Shown piece after piece: positions 18,187 through 26,949 of a stretch of DNA of 64,000 nt. A program made the position numbers and the translations under genes. Each line of letters opens with the position of its first letter. Within the stretch, counting starts at the first letter, position 1. A model generated the notes under the pieces. The model was not told the origin of the DNA, did not search any database, and saw nothing but the letters and a program-made list of their open reading frames with translations. Location of the stretch: NCBI GenBank assembly GCA_003164035.1, contig PLRS01000114.1, positions 1-64,000 of the forward strand, written 5' to 3'. The stretch is from Bryobacterales bacterium (GTDB lineage Bacteria > Acidobacteriota > Terriglobia > Bryobacterales > Bryobacteraceae).

Positions 18187-18294
18187 ATGGGCAAGAGAAT
18201 TGTCTGTGAGACCTGCAAGAATGTCCGCTGCGTCGGCAGGTGCAAGTTCTCCGCCGCTCCCAAAGCACCCACGCCTCCGCGCAAGGCGGCCTGA
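18187..18294 (+). CDS. Possible 35-residue Cys-rich small protein
   Basis: An ATG at 18187 opens a 35-codon frame ending with TGA at 18292. It starts MGKRIVCETCKNVRCVGRCK and ends with a Pro/Ala/Lys-rich tail. Four cysteines in a CxxC-x4-C-x3-C arrangement could bind zinc or iron. There is no strong Shine-Dalgarno and the frame is short, so this is only a candidate. Confidence 0.35.
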   Translation: MGKRIVCETCKNVRCVGRCKFSAAPKAPTPPRKAA

Positions 18295-18917
18295 GCCGGT
18301 TTCGGTGCGCGACAACTAATCCGTGCGGCGATGCTCCCCGGCCTTATGGATCTGTTTAAGACCTGTAAGGAAATAACCGCGTCGGCCTCCGGGATTTGCA
18401 TGGTTATTTCATGACGGAGCCTAAGCACTCCGTATCCGGCAACCGCTCCCTTACGGTCGCGGCTCGGAAAAGCCGCGAGTCGGAGCCGCGACCGTCAGGG
18501 AGCGGTTGCACGCAACGTTAGCGAGCTTTCCGAAATGGCGTCCTTAGGACCGGCACCGCATCTTCCATCGCACGGTTTCGATAGCCAATTCGCGTTACGC
18601 GGAAGCCTCCAAAAAGGCGGGCGAGGGTTCGCCCCGCCCGCAAAGGGGGAGACCTATGGGGTATTCCGACCCCCGTCTCGGCACGGCGGCTCGGCAGTGA
18701 TGGCTGCCGAGCCGGTGCCGCGACGAACGTGTCTCGACGCGTGAGGCATGCTATAGGAATGCGCACCTGCGCTTCCATGACGGTATCGCCCGGCGATTGG
18801 CGGGCACAAGTTCGCATTGGTAATGATGCAGGAGGATAGCAGGTGTTGCCGGGAGATCGGCCGCGGTGAGGGCAAACGAATTGGCTAGCCCGGCACGGAC
18901 TAAAGTCTAGTGCCAGC
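18295..18917. repeat. Long intergenic region with hairpin repeats
   Basis: I see no convincing gene. The region includes a dispersed inverted repeat (18437-18509), a GCCTCC-AAAAA-GGCGG hairpin near 18605, GGGCGAGGGTTCGCCC near 18625, and a long imperfect palindrome near 18676-18722 centred on GGCTCGGCAGTGATGGCTGCCGAGCC. Several weak open frames here lack recognisable content. Confidence 0.6.
18437..18509. repeat. Dispersed inverted repeat, copy 2
   Basis: Left arm 18437-18467 (CCGGCAACCGCTCCCTTACG onward, ending GGCTCGG) and right arm 18482-18509 form a hairpin with one unmatched position (TTACGG versus CCGTCA) and a short loop. It belongs to the family also seen at 16175, 25860, 28945, 48135 and 61489. 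Confidence 0.85.
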
Positions 18918-19748
18918 CTACTCGCCGTAGCCGATCTCGCCGCGGCGCGCGGCAATGGCGGTGTATGTCACCAGCAGGGCGGCAACCGCGAGAAGGCCGG
19001 GAACGGCGATCCAGACAGGCGTGGGGTCGATATCCACCACGATCACGTTGAGCGGCGGCGGCAGCGGCACTTCGACCGGGCACAAACCCTTGAGGTAGGA
19101 GATCACGCTGATCTTTTGCAGCACCGAGGGGAGAAATGGATTCACGTTCTCCCAAACGTAGACCGCGGCGGCGGGAATCATGGGATTGCGAAACAGCAGG
19201 CCGCAGGCCAGGAAGACCGCGCCATAGCCGACGCAGGCCAGGACCGTCACCAGCACGTACCACCCCAACTGGGCCAAGCCCGGCCCGCGCCAGAGGTAAT
19301 CGCCCCAGGCGCGGTCGTGGCCGCCGATGAGCAGCAGCGATGCGGCCACGCTGGGAACGAATAGGGAGCAAGCCGCCAGCAATCCGGCCAGGTATTTGCC
19401 CGCCACCAGAGACTCCCGGCGCAGCGGGGTGAGGTAGTAGTAGTGCAGAGTTTTTTCCAGCATCTCGCCCCGAAACAGGCTGGCGAAGATGCCCATGCAG
19501 CCGAAGAATATGGCGCCCCGCAGGTAGAACAACTGAAACATCATGGCGAAAGCTTGCACGTCGTTTCCCAGGCTGTGGCGAGGGTGCGCGCGGCGGGAGG
19601 TCACGAGCGCGTGGAGCAGGCAGATGGCCACGGGACCGGCGGCCAGCAGGTAAATCCACCAGCCACGGCGGCTGAGCAGCGTTTTGCGCCACTCCAGGCG
19701 AAACACGGCGGCGATCTGGCGCTGCCAGAGAGGGGTTTGCCGGCTCAC
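18918..19748 (-). CDS. ABC-2 type permease (last gene of six-gene operon)
   Basis: A 276-residue membrane protein with about six helices (near 30-48, 78-100, 118-145, 160-185, 190-205 and 250-268). The cytoplasmic segment EMLEKTLHYYYLTPLRRESLVAGKYLAG is the pattern of ABC-2/NatB-type permeases. It overlaps the preceding ATPase gene by four bases, so the two should form a pair. Transported substrate unknown. Confidence 0.85.
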   Translation of the reverse strand: MSRQTPLWQRQIAAVFRLEWRKTLLSRRGWWIYLLAAGPVAICLLHALVTSRRAHPRHSLGNDVQAFAMMFQLFYLRGAIFFGCMGIFASLFRGEMLEKTLHYYYLTPLRRESLVAGKYLAGLLAACSLFVPSVAASLLLIGGHDRAWGDYLWRGPGLAQLGWYVLVTVLACVGYGAVFLACGLLFRNPMIPAAAVYVWENVNPFLPSVLQKISVISYLKGLCPVEVPLPPPLNVIVVDIDPTPVWIAVPGLLAVAALLVTYTAIAARRGEIGYGE

Positions 19749-20701
19749 GTGGTGCCTCCTTCGGCGCCGATCAAATACTGGTAGACCGAATTGACGTCGT
19801 CGTCGGCCGGGGCGACGGTTTCGATCTCGAGACCGGTTTCGAGCACCACCTGGTTGAGCAGCAGATAGAGGCGGTCGGCGTCGGTGGTGCGGACCAGCAG
19901 GTTGCGGCCGTCGCCCTGGATTTTGGCCTCCATCAGGTGGTCGTGGGAGAAGAGGCGGGCGGCGAGTTCGCGGGGCCGGTCGCAGCGCACCAGGATCTGC
20001 ATGGGCTGTTCCTTCACCTCGCTGCGCACGCCCTGAATTTCGCCCTCGGCGACGACATAGCCGTGGCTGAGCAAAATCACGCGGTCGGAGATACGGTCGA
20101 CGTCATGCAGGACGTGGCTGGAGAGGATGACGTGGCGGCCCTGGTCGCCCCACTCCCGAAACAGGGCGATGCTTTCGGCGCGGGCCATGGGGTCGAGGCC
20201 GTTGAGCGGCTCGTCCAGCACCAGCACGCTGGGAGAGTGGGCCATGGCTTGGGCCAGCTTGATGCGCTGGCGCATGCCTTTGCTGTAGGCGGCCACGGGA
20301 CGGCCCGCGGCGGCGCCCATGCCGGCGCGTTCGATGGCTTCGCGGGCGCGGCGCGCGCACTCGTCGGCGCCGAATCCGTGCAGCAACAGGTAGGAATAAA
20401 TGAACTGAAACCCGGTAAGGCCCTTCGGCACGGCTTCGAACTGGGCGCAGTACCCGACCAGGCGGCAGAGCTCTTCGGGGTGGTCGGGCCGGGCGCCGCA
20501 GACGCGGATTTCGCCCTGGGTGGGGCGGATCAACCCGGTCATCAAATTCATGAGGGTGCTCTTGCCGCTTCCGTTGGGGCCGACCAGGCTGGTGACGCCG
20601 GGAGGAACGACCAGGCTCACGCGATTGACGCCCAGCACCTCGCCATAGAAGCGCGAGACGTCGGCGAAGGTGATGAGATTGGAGGGGGAGGGGGCACTCA
20701 T
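19745..20701 (-). CDS. ABC transporter ATP-binding protein (second pair)
   Basis: A 318-residue ATPase with Walker A GPNGSGKST, Q loop YCAQFE, signature YSKGMRQR, Walker B VLVLDEPLNGLDP and the switch His in ILSSHVLHD. A C-terminal extension (about 220-318) is typical of CcmA/NatA-like exporters. ATG 20701 is used because it overlaps the upstream permease stop by ATGA and homology starts there; the frame runs further upstream over the neighbour. It pairs with the downstream permease. Confidence 0.9.
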   Translation of the reverse strand: MSAPSPSNLITFADVSRFYGEVLGVNRVSLVVPPGVTSLVGPNGSGKSTLMNLMTGLIRPTQGEIRVCGARPDHPEELCRLVGYCAQFEAVPKGLTGFQFIYSYLLLHGFGADECARRAREAIERAGMGAAAGRPVAAYSKGMRQRIKLAQAMAHSPSVLVLDEPLNGLDPMARAESIALFREWGDQGRHVILSSHVLHDVDRISDRVILLSHGYVVAEGEIQGVRSEVKEQPMQILVRCDRPRELAARLFSHDHLMEAKIQGDGRNLLVRTTDADRLYLLLNQVVLETGLEIETVAPADDDVNSVYQYLIGAEGGTT

Positions 20702-21600
20702 CGCACCACGTCCACGCCGCGGATTTTGCGGGCCAGCATATAGAGACAGGCCAGGGCCAGCAGCGCCAGCATGGCCGCGCAGGCAGGTAGCGGCAGTTGC
20801 TCGCCGCTGGGAACGCGGAAGAAGACCGCCCCGTTGGTGGTGGGCTGGCTGCCCTCGAACAGATGTTGCCAGAGGGAGCCCACCAGAAAGCCGACGTTCA
20901 GCAGATGGCCCCAATTGGTGTCCTGAATATTATTGATGACCGCCCCAAAAGCGGCGCCGACGAAGAACACGCCGAACATCAACCCTCCCGCCACCGGCTT
21001 CCACTTCACCCAGGCCGAAAGCGCCAGCGCCAATAGCGCCAGCAACAGGATCCAGGCCCACGACCCGAAAAACAGGCCGGCGGCGATGCGCCCGTGATCG
21101 AACATCCAGGAGCCGCCTTCGAGGTAGGACTGCAAAGCGAACAGCAGCAACCCCGGAATCCAGGTCATCAGCGAAAGCAGAACCAACAACACGGCCATCT
21201 TCGAAGCCACGTATTCCACCCGCGAGAACGGACGGGCCAGGTACAGCGAGAGCGCGTTGTTGGCCAGGTCCGGCGAAATCTGGCCGGGACCGATAAACGA
21301 CGCCAGAAATAGCGCCAGCATGCTTTGCCAGCCGAGCAGCGATTGAAAGAAAACCACGTTGATCGAGATCAGCCGCTCGGCGCCTTCGGCGTTGAACAGC
21401 TTCAGCACGCTGGCGTTGTGTACGGCGTAAATGATGAGCGCGGCAATCAGCGGGTAGATAAAGCTGGCGAGATAAAAAATATTGAGGAAGCGGGAGCGGT
21501 GCAAGTCCTCGAACGCATAGCGTGGGATCACCAGCAGGCGGCGCCAGCGCGGCGTCAAATCGCCCTGATAGGGCCGGTAGGTTTTCTTATAGACGGCCAC
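20698..21600 (-). CDS. ABC-2 type permease (first pair)
   Basis: A 300-residue membrane protein with about six hydrophobic helices. The region [27 protein letters not shown] is the coupling segment expected in ABC-2 permeases of the NatB/YtrC sort. It overlaps the upstream ATPase by 14 bases and the downstream ATPase by 4 bases. It shares little sequence with the second permease, so the two pairs may form one heteromeric exporter or two exporters. Confidence 0.85.
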   Translation of the reverse strand: MAVYKKTYRPYQGDLTPRWRRLLVIPRYAFEDLHRSRFLNIFYLASFIYPLIAALIIYAVHNASVLKLFNAEGAERLISINVVFFQSLLGWQSMLALFLASFIGPGQISPDLANNALSLYLARPFSRVEYVASKMAVLLVLLSLMTWIPGLLLFALQSYLEGGSWMFDHGRIAAGLFFGSWAWILLLALLALALSAWVKWKPVAGGLMFGVFFVGAAFGAVINNIQDTNWGHLLNVGFLVGSLWQHLFEGSQPTTNGAVFFRVPSGEQLPLPACAAMLALLALACLYMLARKIRGVDVVR

Positions 21601-22519
21601 CGGGGGCCTCCATGGCTTTCAGGAAAATGTCTTCGAGCGAATCGCGCTTATGGCTGAGGCGGCGGATCTGAACGTTCTCGCGGCCAGCGATCTCGTAGAG
21701 CCGGCGCACTTCCAGCTCCTCTGGCAGGATGAGCTTGATGCGCCCCTGCGCGCCGGCCGCGGTCTGGCAGCCGATTTGTTCCAGGGCCGCCAGGAAATCG
21801 CCGTTCGAGCCGCCGCGGGTCTCCAGTTCCAGGAAGCGGCGGTTGGCCTTGCGCTCCTCTTCCAGGTTGCAGAAGGCGGCCAGGCGGCCCTCCTTCAGGA
21901 TCAGGGCCTGGTCGCAGCACTCCTCCACGTCGCGCAGCAGGTGGGAGCTGACCACAAGCTGCAGGTCGCCGCGGGCGCGGATGTCCTGAATGAGCTGGAT
22001 CATGCGCGCGCGGGCGGGCGGGTCGAGGCCGTTGGTGGGCTCGTCGAGAAGCAGCAGCTTGGGCCCGTGTGCGATCGCTTGCGCCAGCTTGGCGGCCTGC
22101 TTCATGCCCAGCGAATAGGTGCCCAGGGCGCGGTAGCGCACTTCGCCCAGGCCGACGTAGAAGAACGCCTCGTGGGCGCGCTCGAGAGCCTGGGCCCTCG
22201 GGAGGCCGGCCAGCTCCGCCATCAGGCGCACGAAGCGGACGCCGCTCATCGAGGCAATGAAGGAGTCGTTCTCCGGCATGTAGCCGATGAGGCTGCGAAT
22301 CTCCCGTGCCGCCGTCCTGACGTCGCGGCCGAGCACGCGCAGGGTGCCGCCGAAGGGGCGGTGAAAACCAAGCACCGTATTCAGCAGGGTCGATTTGCCG
22401 GCTCCGTTGGGACCTAGCAGGCCGATCGACCGGCCGGTAAGGGATGCGGTGAGCCTGTCCAGAATCACCCTCGCGCCGAAGCGCACTTCGAGCGCATCGA
22501 GTTCAATGACCGCGTCCAT
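21587..22519 (-). CDS. ABC transporter ATP-binding protein (first pair)
   Basis: A 310-residue ATPase: Walker [11 protein letters not shown] loop YMPEND, signature [14 protein letters not shown], Walker [14 protein letters not shown], switch region VVSSHLL. The C-terminal 90 residues form the accessory domain found in ABC-2 exporter ATPases. It starts 5 bases after the FecR-type gene and is part of the sigma-factor operon. Confidence 0.9.
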   Translation of the reverse strand: MDAVIELDALEVRFGARVILDRLTASLTGRSIGLLGPNGAGKSTLLNTVLGFHRPFGGTLRVLGRDVRTAAREIRSLIGYMPENDSFIASMSGVRFVRLMAELAGLPRAQALERAHEAFFYVGLGEVRYRALGTYSLGMKQAAKLAQAIAHGPKLLLLDEPTNGLDPPARARMIQLIQDIRARGDLQLVVSSHLLRDVEECCDQALILKEGRLAAFCNLEEERKANRRFLELETRGGSNGDFLAALEQIGCQTAAGAQGRIKLILPEELEVRRLYEIAGRENVQIRRLSHKRDSLEDIFLKAMEAPGGRL

Positions 22520-22524
22520 TCAGC

Positions 22525-24978
22525 CTACTTATACGCTCTTTCGTGCCGGCGTGTTCCGCCCATCTGCATCCCCCCAAATAATTGGCCAAAGGGCAGGGCG
22601 TGGCCGGCGATGCCGGTTATGCCGCCGCTGACGAGGTCCTTGAGATTGCCGCCCAGCAACTCGGCCGAGCCGGCCACGGTGATCCGGTCCGGCGCCGCGT
22701 AGGCAGCCACCAGTGCGGGCTTCAATCCGTTCCAGGAACGCGCCTGCTCGGGTGTGGCGAGGAGGCTTGCCAGCGGGGCCAGGGTCGGCCCCAGGTTTTC
22801 GTAGAGGACGGCCGAGAAGTTGGCGAAGTGATCGCGCGGTGCGAGGCTGAGGAAGCCGGCCGCGTGGGCGATGGACAGGTGCGTGGCCTTGGCCTCCAGC
22901 GCGCTCTTGATCAGGGCGCGGTTGGGCGCGGCGATCAGGTAGCCGTCGGCGAAGGTGTACTGCGCCTGGGTGAGCGGATTGGCGCGGCCGTTTTGGGGCG
23001 TATAGGAAAGCGAATAGAAGACGCGGCCATCCACGGTTTCCTGGGAGAGCCGCAGGACGCTCGCGGCGCCGGCGGCGAGCTTGGCGATAGCCGCCTGGCA
23101 GCGGGCCGGGTCGTAGACTTCGGCCACCAGGCGCCAGGAGGGCACGGGCATGATCGGTCCATCCATGGCCAGGGCGAACTCTCCGCCCAGGCTGGCGGAC
23201 AGGCCGGCCAAAGTTTCGGCGTCGGCCGGGCCGGCGTTCGTCTTGAGGAACGACCGCACCTGGGTGGCAAGCGCCTGGGGATCGCGAACCACGAACGCGG
23301 CCACCGCCGAAGCCTCCGGCGTTACGTAGTCGAGCGAGCCCATGGGCGCCGGATCGGCCAGCCAGGCCGCGATTCCGGTGTTGGCGCCATCGAACCCCAG
23401 CGTGGCACGGTCCTCCATCTTCCGCTCGACTTCCTTCTGCTCCACGATCAGGTAGTGCAACCCGGCCAGCGGCGTCTTTTCCACCCGGCCGCCGGCGAGG
23501 CGGGAGAGATCGGCGCAGACGAGCAGACCGGCGCCCTGCCCATACGCGTCGGCGATGCGCGCGCGAAACGGCGTGCCGGTGAAACCGCCGGACGCACGGT
23601 CGAGCGCCGGCGCGAGCGCGGCCACGGCTTCGGGCTGCAGCCCAAAGACCACGAAACCGTTACGCGATTCCACCGCGAGCTTCAGCCCCTGGGCTTTCAG
23701 AAACTCCGGGAAGCCATCGCGCTTCACCTCGGCGAACAACACCGGGGCGTGCGGTTGGCCATCGGCGCCGGCCACGCTCACCAGGGCAATTTCCTCTCCC
23801 AGGTATTCGCTGGCGGCGCGCAGTTTTTCGAGCACCGGAGCGATCCGGTCGCCGCGCGCGGCCCACCAGGAGCGCAATTCCGCGCTTTCCACCAGTTGGC
23901 GATCGAGCACCGATTGGGCCTCGGCAAGGTACGGCCCCAGGTTGGGAATCGAGGCATAGAGTACGATATCGGCCGGCAAGCGGTCCATCAGCCGGCTGGA
24001 ATAACGCAGGGCCGGCAGGCGGATCTGGCGCAGACCGGCGCGCAGGGTGTCCAGTTGGCGCAGCAGGGCGGTACGGTTGCGGCTCCAGCCTATATCCTCG
24101 CGAACCGATTCGGGCTCGAGCGTCTGGCTCGAAACCGCCTGATCGCCCGGGTGCAGCACGGTATCGATGTTGTTGTGGGTGACATGGACCTCGCCCTGAA
24201 CCACCGAAATGCGCGAGCCCTTCACCCCGGAGCTCACGCCGAACACGGTTCCGGTCACCGCCACGCGGCAATCGTCGGTATCCACATACAGATGGCCTTT
24301 GCGGCGTTTGGCGGCTTCCACGATGATGCTGCCGCGGGAGAGGCGGAGAGTGAGATCGTCGCCGCCGGTGTAGGTGACCAGGCTCGATCGCTCGCGCAAT
24401 TCCACGCGCGAACCGTCAACCAGCCGGAGTACGGCATCCGATGCTTTGGCGGCGCGGATTTCCACGTTGTCGGGCAGTGCCTCGCCATTGGTCATCGGCT
24501 GCATGCCGGCCGCGGTCACTTCATACAGCGCGCCGTTGATGGATTCGACGCTGGCCGGGCCATGGTGGGCACCGTTCTGGTCGACTACGACCCACACCAC
24601 CGCTCCCGCCGCGAACGCCGCCGCGGCCGCGAAGGCCCAGCGCCAACGGATCGGGCGGCGCGGCGCGGCCTGGCGCAAGGACGGCATCGCCACGACGCGG
24701 CCTTCGTAAATCTTGCGGCAGGCCACGCACGAGTGAAGATGATCGCGCACCAGCAGCGAGCGGGATTCCGGCAGGGTGCCGGCGCGAAAAGCGGGGATGA
24801 GAGCTTGAAAACCGGTGCAATCGCGGATGTGTTCGCCGAGGGGTACAAGTTCGGCGGCAAGGCGCCGCCAAACGCGGGAACGGGCCGCCTCGATAGCGGC
24901 TGGATCGATGCCTTGGTCGCGGATTTCCGCCACGGCACGATCGAGTTCGGGATCCAAGAAACGGTCTTCGGGGGTCAT
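22525..24978 (-). CDS. FecR-domain transmembrane anti-sigma-like protein
   Basis: An 817-residue protein placed directly after an ECF-type sigma gene. The N-terminal cytoplasmic part has a zinc anti-sigma pattern (His80-x3-Cys84-x2-Cys87). One membrane helix follows (about 113-131), then a FecR domain (about 155-275; RLVDGSRVELRERSSLV, VTGTVFGVSSG, VVQGEVHV). The last 500 residues form a large periplasmic domain resembling DUF3352-type regions, with repeated alpha/beta segments. This suggests a sensor that holds the sigma factor at the membrane and reads an envelope signal. Unusually long for a FecR protein (about 320 residues usual). Confidence 0.8.
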   Translation of the reverse strand: MTPEDRFLDPELDRAVAEIRDQGIDPAAIEAARSRVWRRLAAELVPLGEHIRDCTGFQALIPAFRAGTLPESRSLLVRDHLHSCVACRKIYEGRVVAMPSLRQAAPRRPIRWRWAFAAAAAFAAGAVVWVVVDQNGAHHGPASVESINGALYEVTAAGMQPMTNGEALPDNVEIRAAKASDAVLRLVDGSRVELRERSSLVTYTGGDDLTLRLSRGSIIVEAAKRRKGHLYVDTDDCRVAVTGTVFGVSSGVKGSRISVVQGEVHVTHNNIDTVLHPGDQAVSSQTLEPESVREDIGWSRNRTALLRQLDTLRAGLRQIRLPALRYSSRLMDRLPADIVLYASIPNLGPYLAEAQSVLDRQLVESAELRSWWAARGDRIAPVLEKLRAASEYLGEEIALVSVAGADGQPHAPVLFAEVKRDGFPEFLKAQGLKLAVESRNGFVVFGLQPEAVAALAPALDRASGGFTGTPFRARIADAYGQGAGLLVCADLSRLAGGRVEKTPLAGLHYLIVEQKEVERKMEDRATLGFDGANTGIAAWLADPAPMGSLDYVTPEASAVAAFVVRDPQALATQVRSFLKTNAGPADAETLAGLSASLGGEFALAMDGPIMPVPSWRLVAEVYDPARCQAAIAKLAAGAASVLRLSQETVDGRVFYSLSYTPQNGRANPLTQAQYTFADGYLIAAPNRALIKSALEAKATHLSIAHAAGFLSLAPRDHFANFSAVLYENLGPTLAPLASLLATPEQARSWNGLKPALVAAYAAPDRITVAGSAELLGGNLKDLVSGGITGIAGHALPFGQLFGGMQMGGTRRHERAYK

Positions 24979-25532
24979 GCCACTCCTCCCATGTAGGCGC
25001 GATATTCCTTTTCCAGTTTGTCGCGGGTTCGGGATAGCGTCACCGCCACGGTTCCCGGTGTGGTTTCCAGCAGCCTCGCGATTTCGGGATTGTCTTTTCC
25101 TTCGAAGAATCGCAGGGTGAACATTTGCGCGATGCGCGGATTGAGACGGGCCAGCGCGCCGCGCAGCCAGTCGCGAATTTCGCCCGACGACCGCGCCCGT
25201 TCCGGGGACCGGTGCGCCGGTTCCGCCAGCACCGGCTCCAGCTCGTCCAGCGGGATGTGCCGCACGTTTTGCCGGCTGCGCATCAGATCGAGCGCCGCAT
25301 TGATGGCGGCGCGGTGCAGGAAACTGGCCATGTGGCCGACCGGCTCCGCCTCCGGCGCGCGCTTGAGCAGCCGAAGGAACACGGTTTGCAACACGTCCTC
25401 GGCATCGCCGGCATTGCCCGTGATGCGATAAGCGGCGCGAAACACCAGCCCGTGGTGCTCGCTAAAAATACGCTCCAGATCGGCCGCCGGCGGGCCGGCG
25501 GAGTCTACCGTGGCAGCCATCGACAATTTCAT
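24975..25532 (-). CDS. ECF-type RNA polymerase sigma factor
   Basis: A 185-residue sigma-70-family factor with region 2 (FSEHHGLVFRAAYRITGNAGDAEDVLQTVFLRLLKR) and region 4 (LRFFEGKDNPEIARLLETTPGTVAVTLSRTRDKLEKEYR). The ATG at 25532 is preferred over an in-frame TTG at 25550; ATG 25520 is also possible. The stop overlaps the FecR-type gene by four bases, so the two are coupled. It is the first gene of an operon with two ABC-2 exporter pairs, which it may itself activate. Confidence 0.9.
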   Translation of the reverse strand: MKLSMAATVDSAGPPAADLERIFSEHHGLVFRAAYRITGNAGDAEDVLQTVFLRLLKRAPEAEPVGHMASFLHRAAINAALDLMRSRQNVRHIPLDELEPVLAEPAHRSPERARSSGEIRDWLRGALARLNPRIAQMFTLRFFEGKDNPEIARLLETTPGTVAVTLSRTRDKLEKEYRAYMGGVA

Positions 25533-25663
25533 CCTGTCCGGTTCTTTCAACCAATAGGACGCACTGGCCGTCCCGTTCTTAGCATAGCGGGGCGTGGCAA
25601 GGACCGTTTGGAACGGGAACCGGCGACAAGATGGCCGGCGCTACCGGCTCTGGCGCCCCTCAC

Positions 25664-25696
25664 AAAAAAAGCCCCATGCCGTTGAGACGTGGGGCT
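25664..25696 (-). terminator. Rho-independent terminator of the kor operon
   Basis: On the reverse strand AGCCCCA (25696-25690) pairs with TGGGGCT (25676-25670) around a 13-base loop and is followed by seven T residues (25670-25664). It lies about 210 bases downstream of korB and just before the sigma-factor promoter region. Confidence 0.8.
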
Positions 25697-25859
25697 GAGA
25701 ATGCTTCAATCTGTCTCGGAGGATGACAGACCGGTCACAATATTATCACTGGGCCGCAAGAAAAATCAATTTCGAAAATCGCCGGAATCCGGCTTCCGCG
25801 GCCGTTTTCTTAACAATTGCAACCCGGAAGGCCGGTTTCGCAATTGCGGCAAGCTATCC

Positions 25860-25889
25860 GGCAACCGCTCCCTCACGGTCGCGGCTCGG
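25860..25889. repeat. Dispersed repeat, copy 3 (single arm)
   Basis: GGCAACCGCTCCCTCACGG continuing to GGCTCGG matches the left arm of the family. The opposite arm is absent, so this is a half-element 16 bases from the korB stop codon. Confidence 0.8.
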
Positions 25890-25905
25890 ACTCGGGCACG
25901 ACCGG

Positions 25906-26949
25906 CTAACGGAGCTCTTCCATGGCCTGCTCCAAAACCGCCGGGGATGGCCGCAGCTTGGCGTCCGGAAGCAGAGCCAGGGGCGTATCGTCAAGCTGCA
26001 GCATGTCGTCGAATGTCGGCTTGCTGGTATTGACGTACAGTACGCCGGTCAGCACTTCGCCGGCGGCTTCAGCTTGATCCAGGGCGGCCAGCGCCGCGAT
26101 GCGGTCGGTGGGGTCGAAGTCGCGCCCCAGTTTGCGGATGCGAAGGCGGGAACCGTCGTGCAGCTCGACCTCGGTGGTTTCGCCCTCCGGTAGCTCGATG
26201 GCAATGTCGTCCTGGAAGGGCACGTAGTCGAGCTGGTGCAGCGGCTCTTCGTGGTCCTTCATGTAGGAGTAGCTCTTGGTGGAGCCTTCGTGGTCGTTAA
26301 ACGTGACGCACGGTGAAATCACATCGATGACGGACAGGCCGCGGTGAGAGATCGCCGCCTTGAGAATGGCCTGCAGTTGTTTCTTGTCGCCGCTGAAGGA
26401 CCGGGCCACGAACGTGGCGCCCCAGTGCAGTGCCAGGGCGCAGCAATCGAACGGCGGCAGTTCGTTGGGAATACCGGTTTTGAGCGTGGAACCCAAATCG
26501 GCGGTGGCCGAGAACTGGCCCTTGGTGAGCCCGTAAACGCCATTGTTTTCGATCAGGTAGATGAGCCGCACGTTGCGGCGCAGCATGTGCATGAATTGGC
26601 CGAGGCCGATGGAGGCGGTATCGCCGTCGCCGCTCACGCCCAGGCCGACCAGGTTGCGATTGGCCATCAGCGCGCCCGTGGCGATTGCCGGCATGCGTCC
26701 GTGGACGGCGTTAAAGCCGTGCGAAAGCCCCAGGAAATAGGCCGGCGACTTGGAAGAGCAGCCGATGCCGGAGAATTTGGCCACGTTCCAGGGATTCACG
26801 CCCACCTCGTAGAAGCACTCGACAATGCGCTCGGAGATGGCATTGTGCCCGCAGCCGGCGCACAACGTAGTCTTGCTGCCCTTGTAGCTGAGCACCTCCA
26901 GTCCGAGGCGGTTGGTCTTCTTGGGCGGCGGGGTAACGGTGGTGCTCAT
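25906..26949 (-). CDS. korB: 2-oxoacid:ferredoxin oxidoreductase, beta subunit
   Basis: A 347-residue TPP-binding beta subunit. The signatures are CAGCGHNAISERI near the N terminus, GIGCSSKSPAYF, HGRMPAIATGA and the TPP/Mg motif GDGDTASIG followed by NNGVYGLTKGQFS. It oxidatively decarboxylates a 2-oxoacid (2-oxoglutarate is the usual assignment for this subtype) with reduction of ferredoxin. It overlaps korA by ATGA. Substrate preference is inferred from the fused gamma-alpha partner, not proven. Confidence 0.9.
   Translation of the reverse strand: MSTTVTPPPKKTNRLGLEVLSYKGSKTTLCAGCGHNAISERIVECFYEVGVNPWNVAKFSGIGCSSKSPAYFLGLSHGFNAVHGRMPAIATGALMANRNLVGLGVSGDGDTASIGLGQFMHMLRRNVRLIYLIENNGVYGLTKGQFSATADLGSTLKTGIPNELPPFDCCALALHWGATFVARSFSGDKKQLQAILKAAISHRGLSVIDVISPCVTFNDHEGSTKSYSYMKDHEEPLHQLDYVPFQDDIAIELPEGETTEVELHDGSRLRIRKLGRDFDPTDRIAALAALDQAEAAGEVLTGVLYVNTSKPTFDDMLQLDDTPLALLPDAKLRPSPAVLEQAMEELR

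Larger units (their letters stand above)
25533..25905. other. Gap between sigma operon and korB; terminator plus half repeat
   Basis: This region has no gene. It contains the terminator at 25664-25696, a small CTGTC/GACAG hairpin near 25710, and a single arm of the dispersed repeat (25860-25889) just beyond the korB stop. The promoter of the sigma operon should lie at its lower-coordinate end, but I cannot pick one out. Confidence 0.6.

Noticed and set aside
22582-24996. An 804-codon forward open frame opposite the FecR-type gene
   Set aside because: It mirrors the GC-rich third-position pattern of the reverse gene, has no recognisable domain, and the reverse strand gives a clear FecR protein coupled to its sigma factor.
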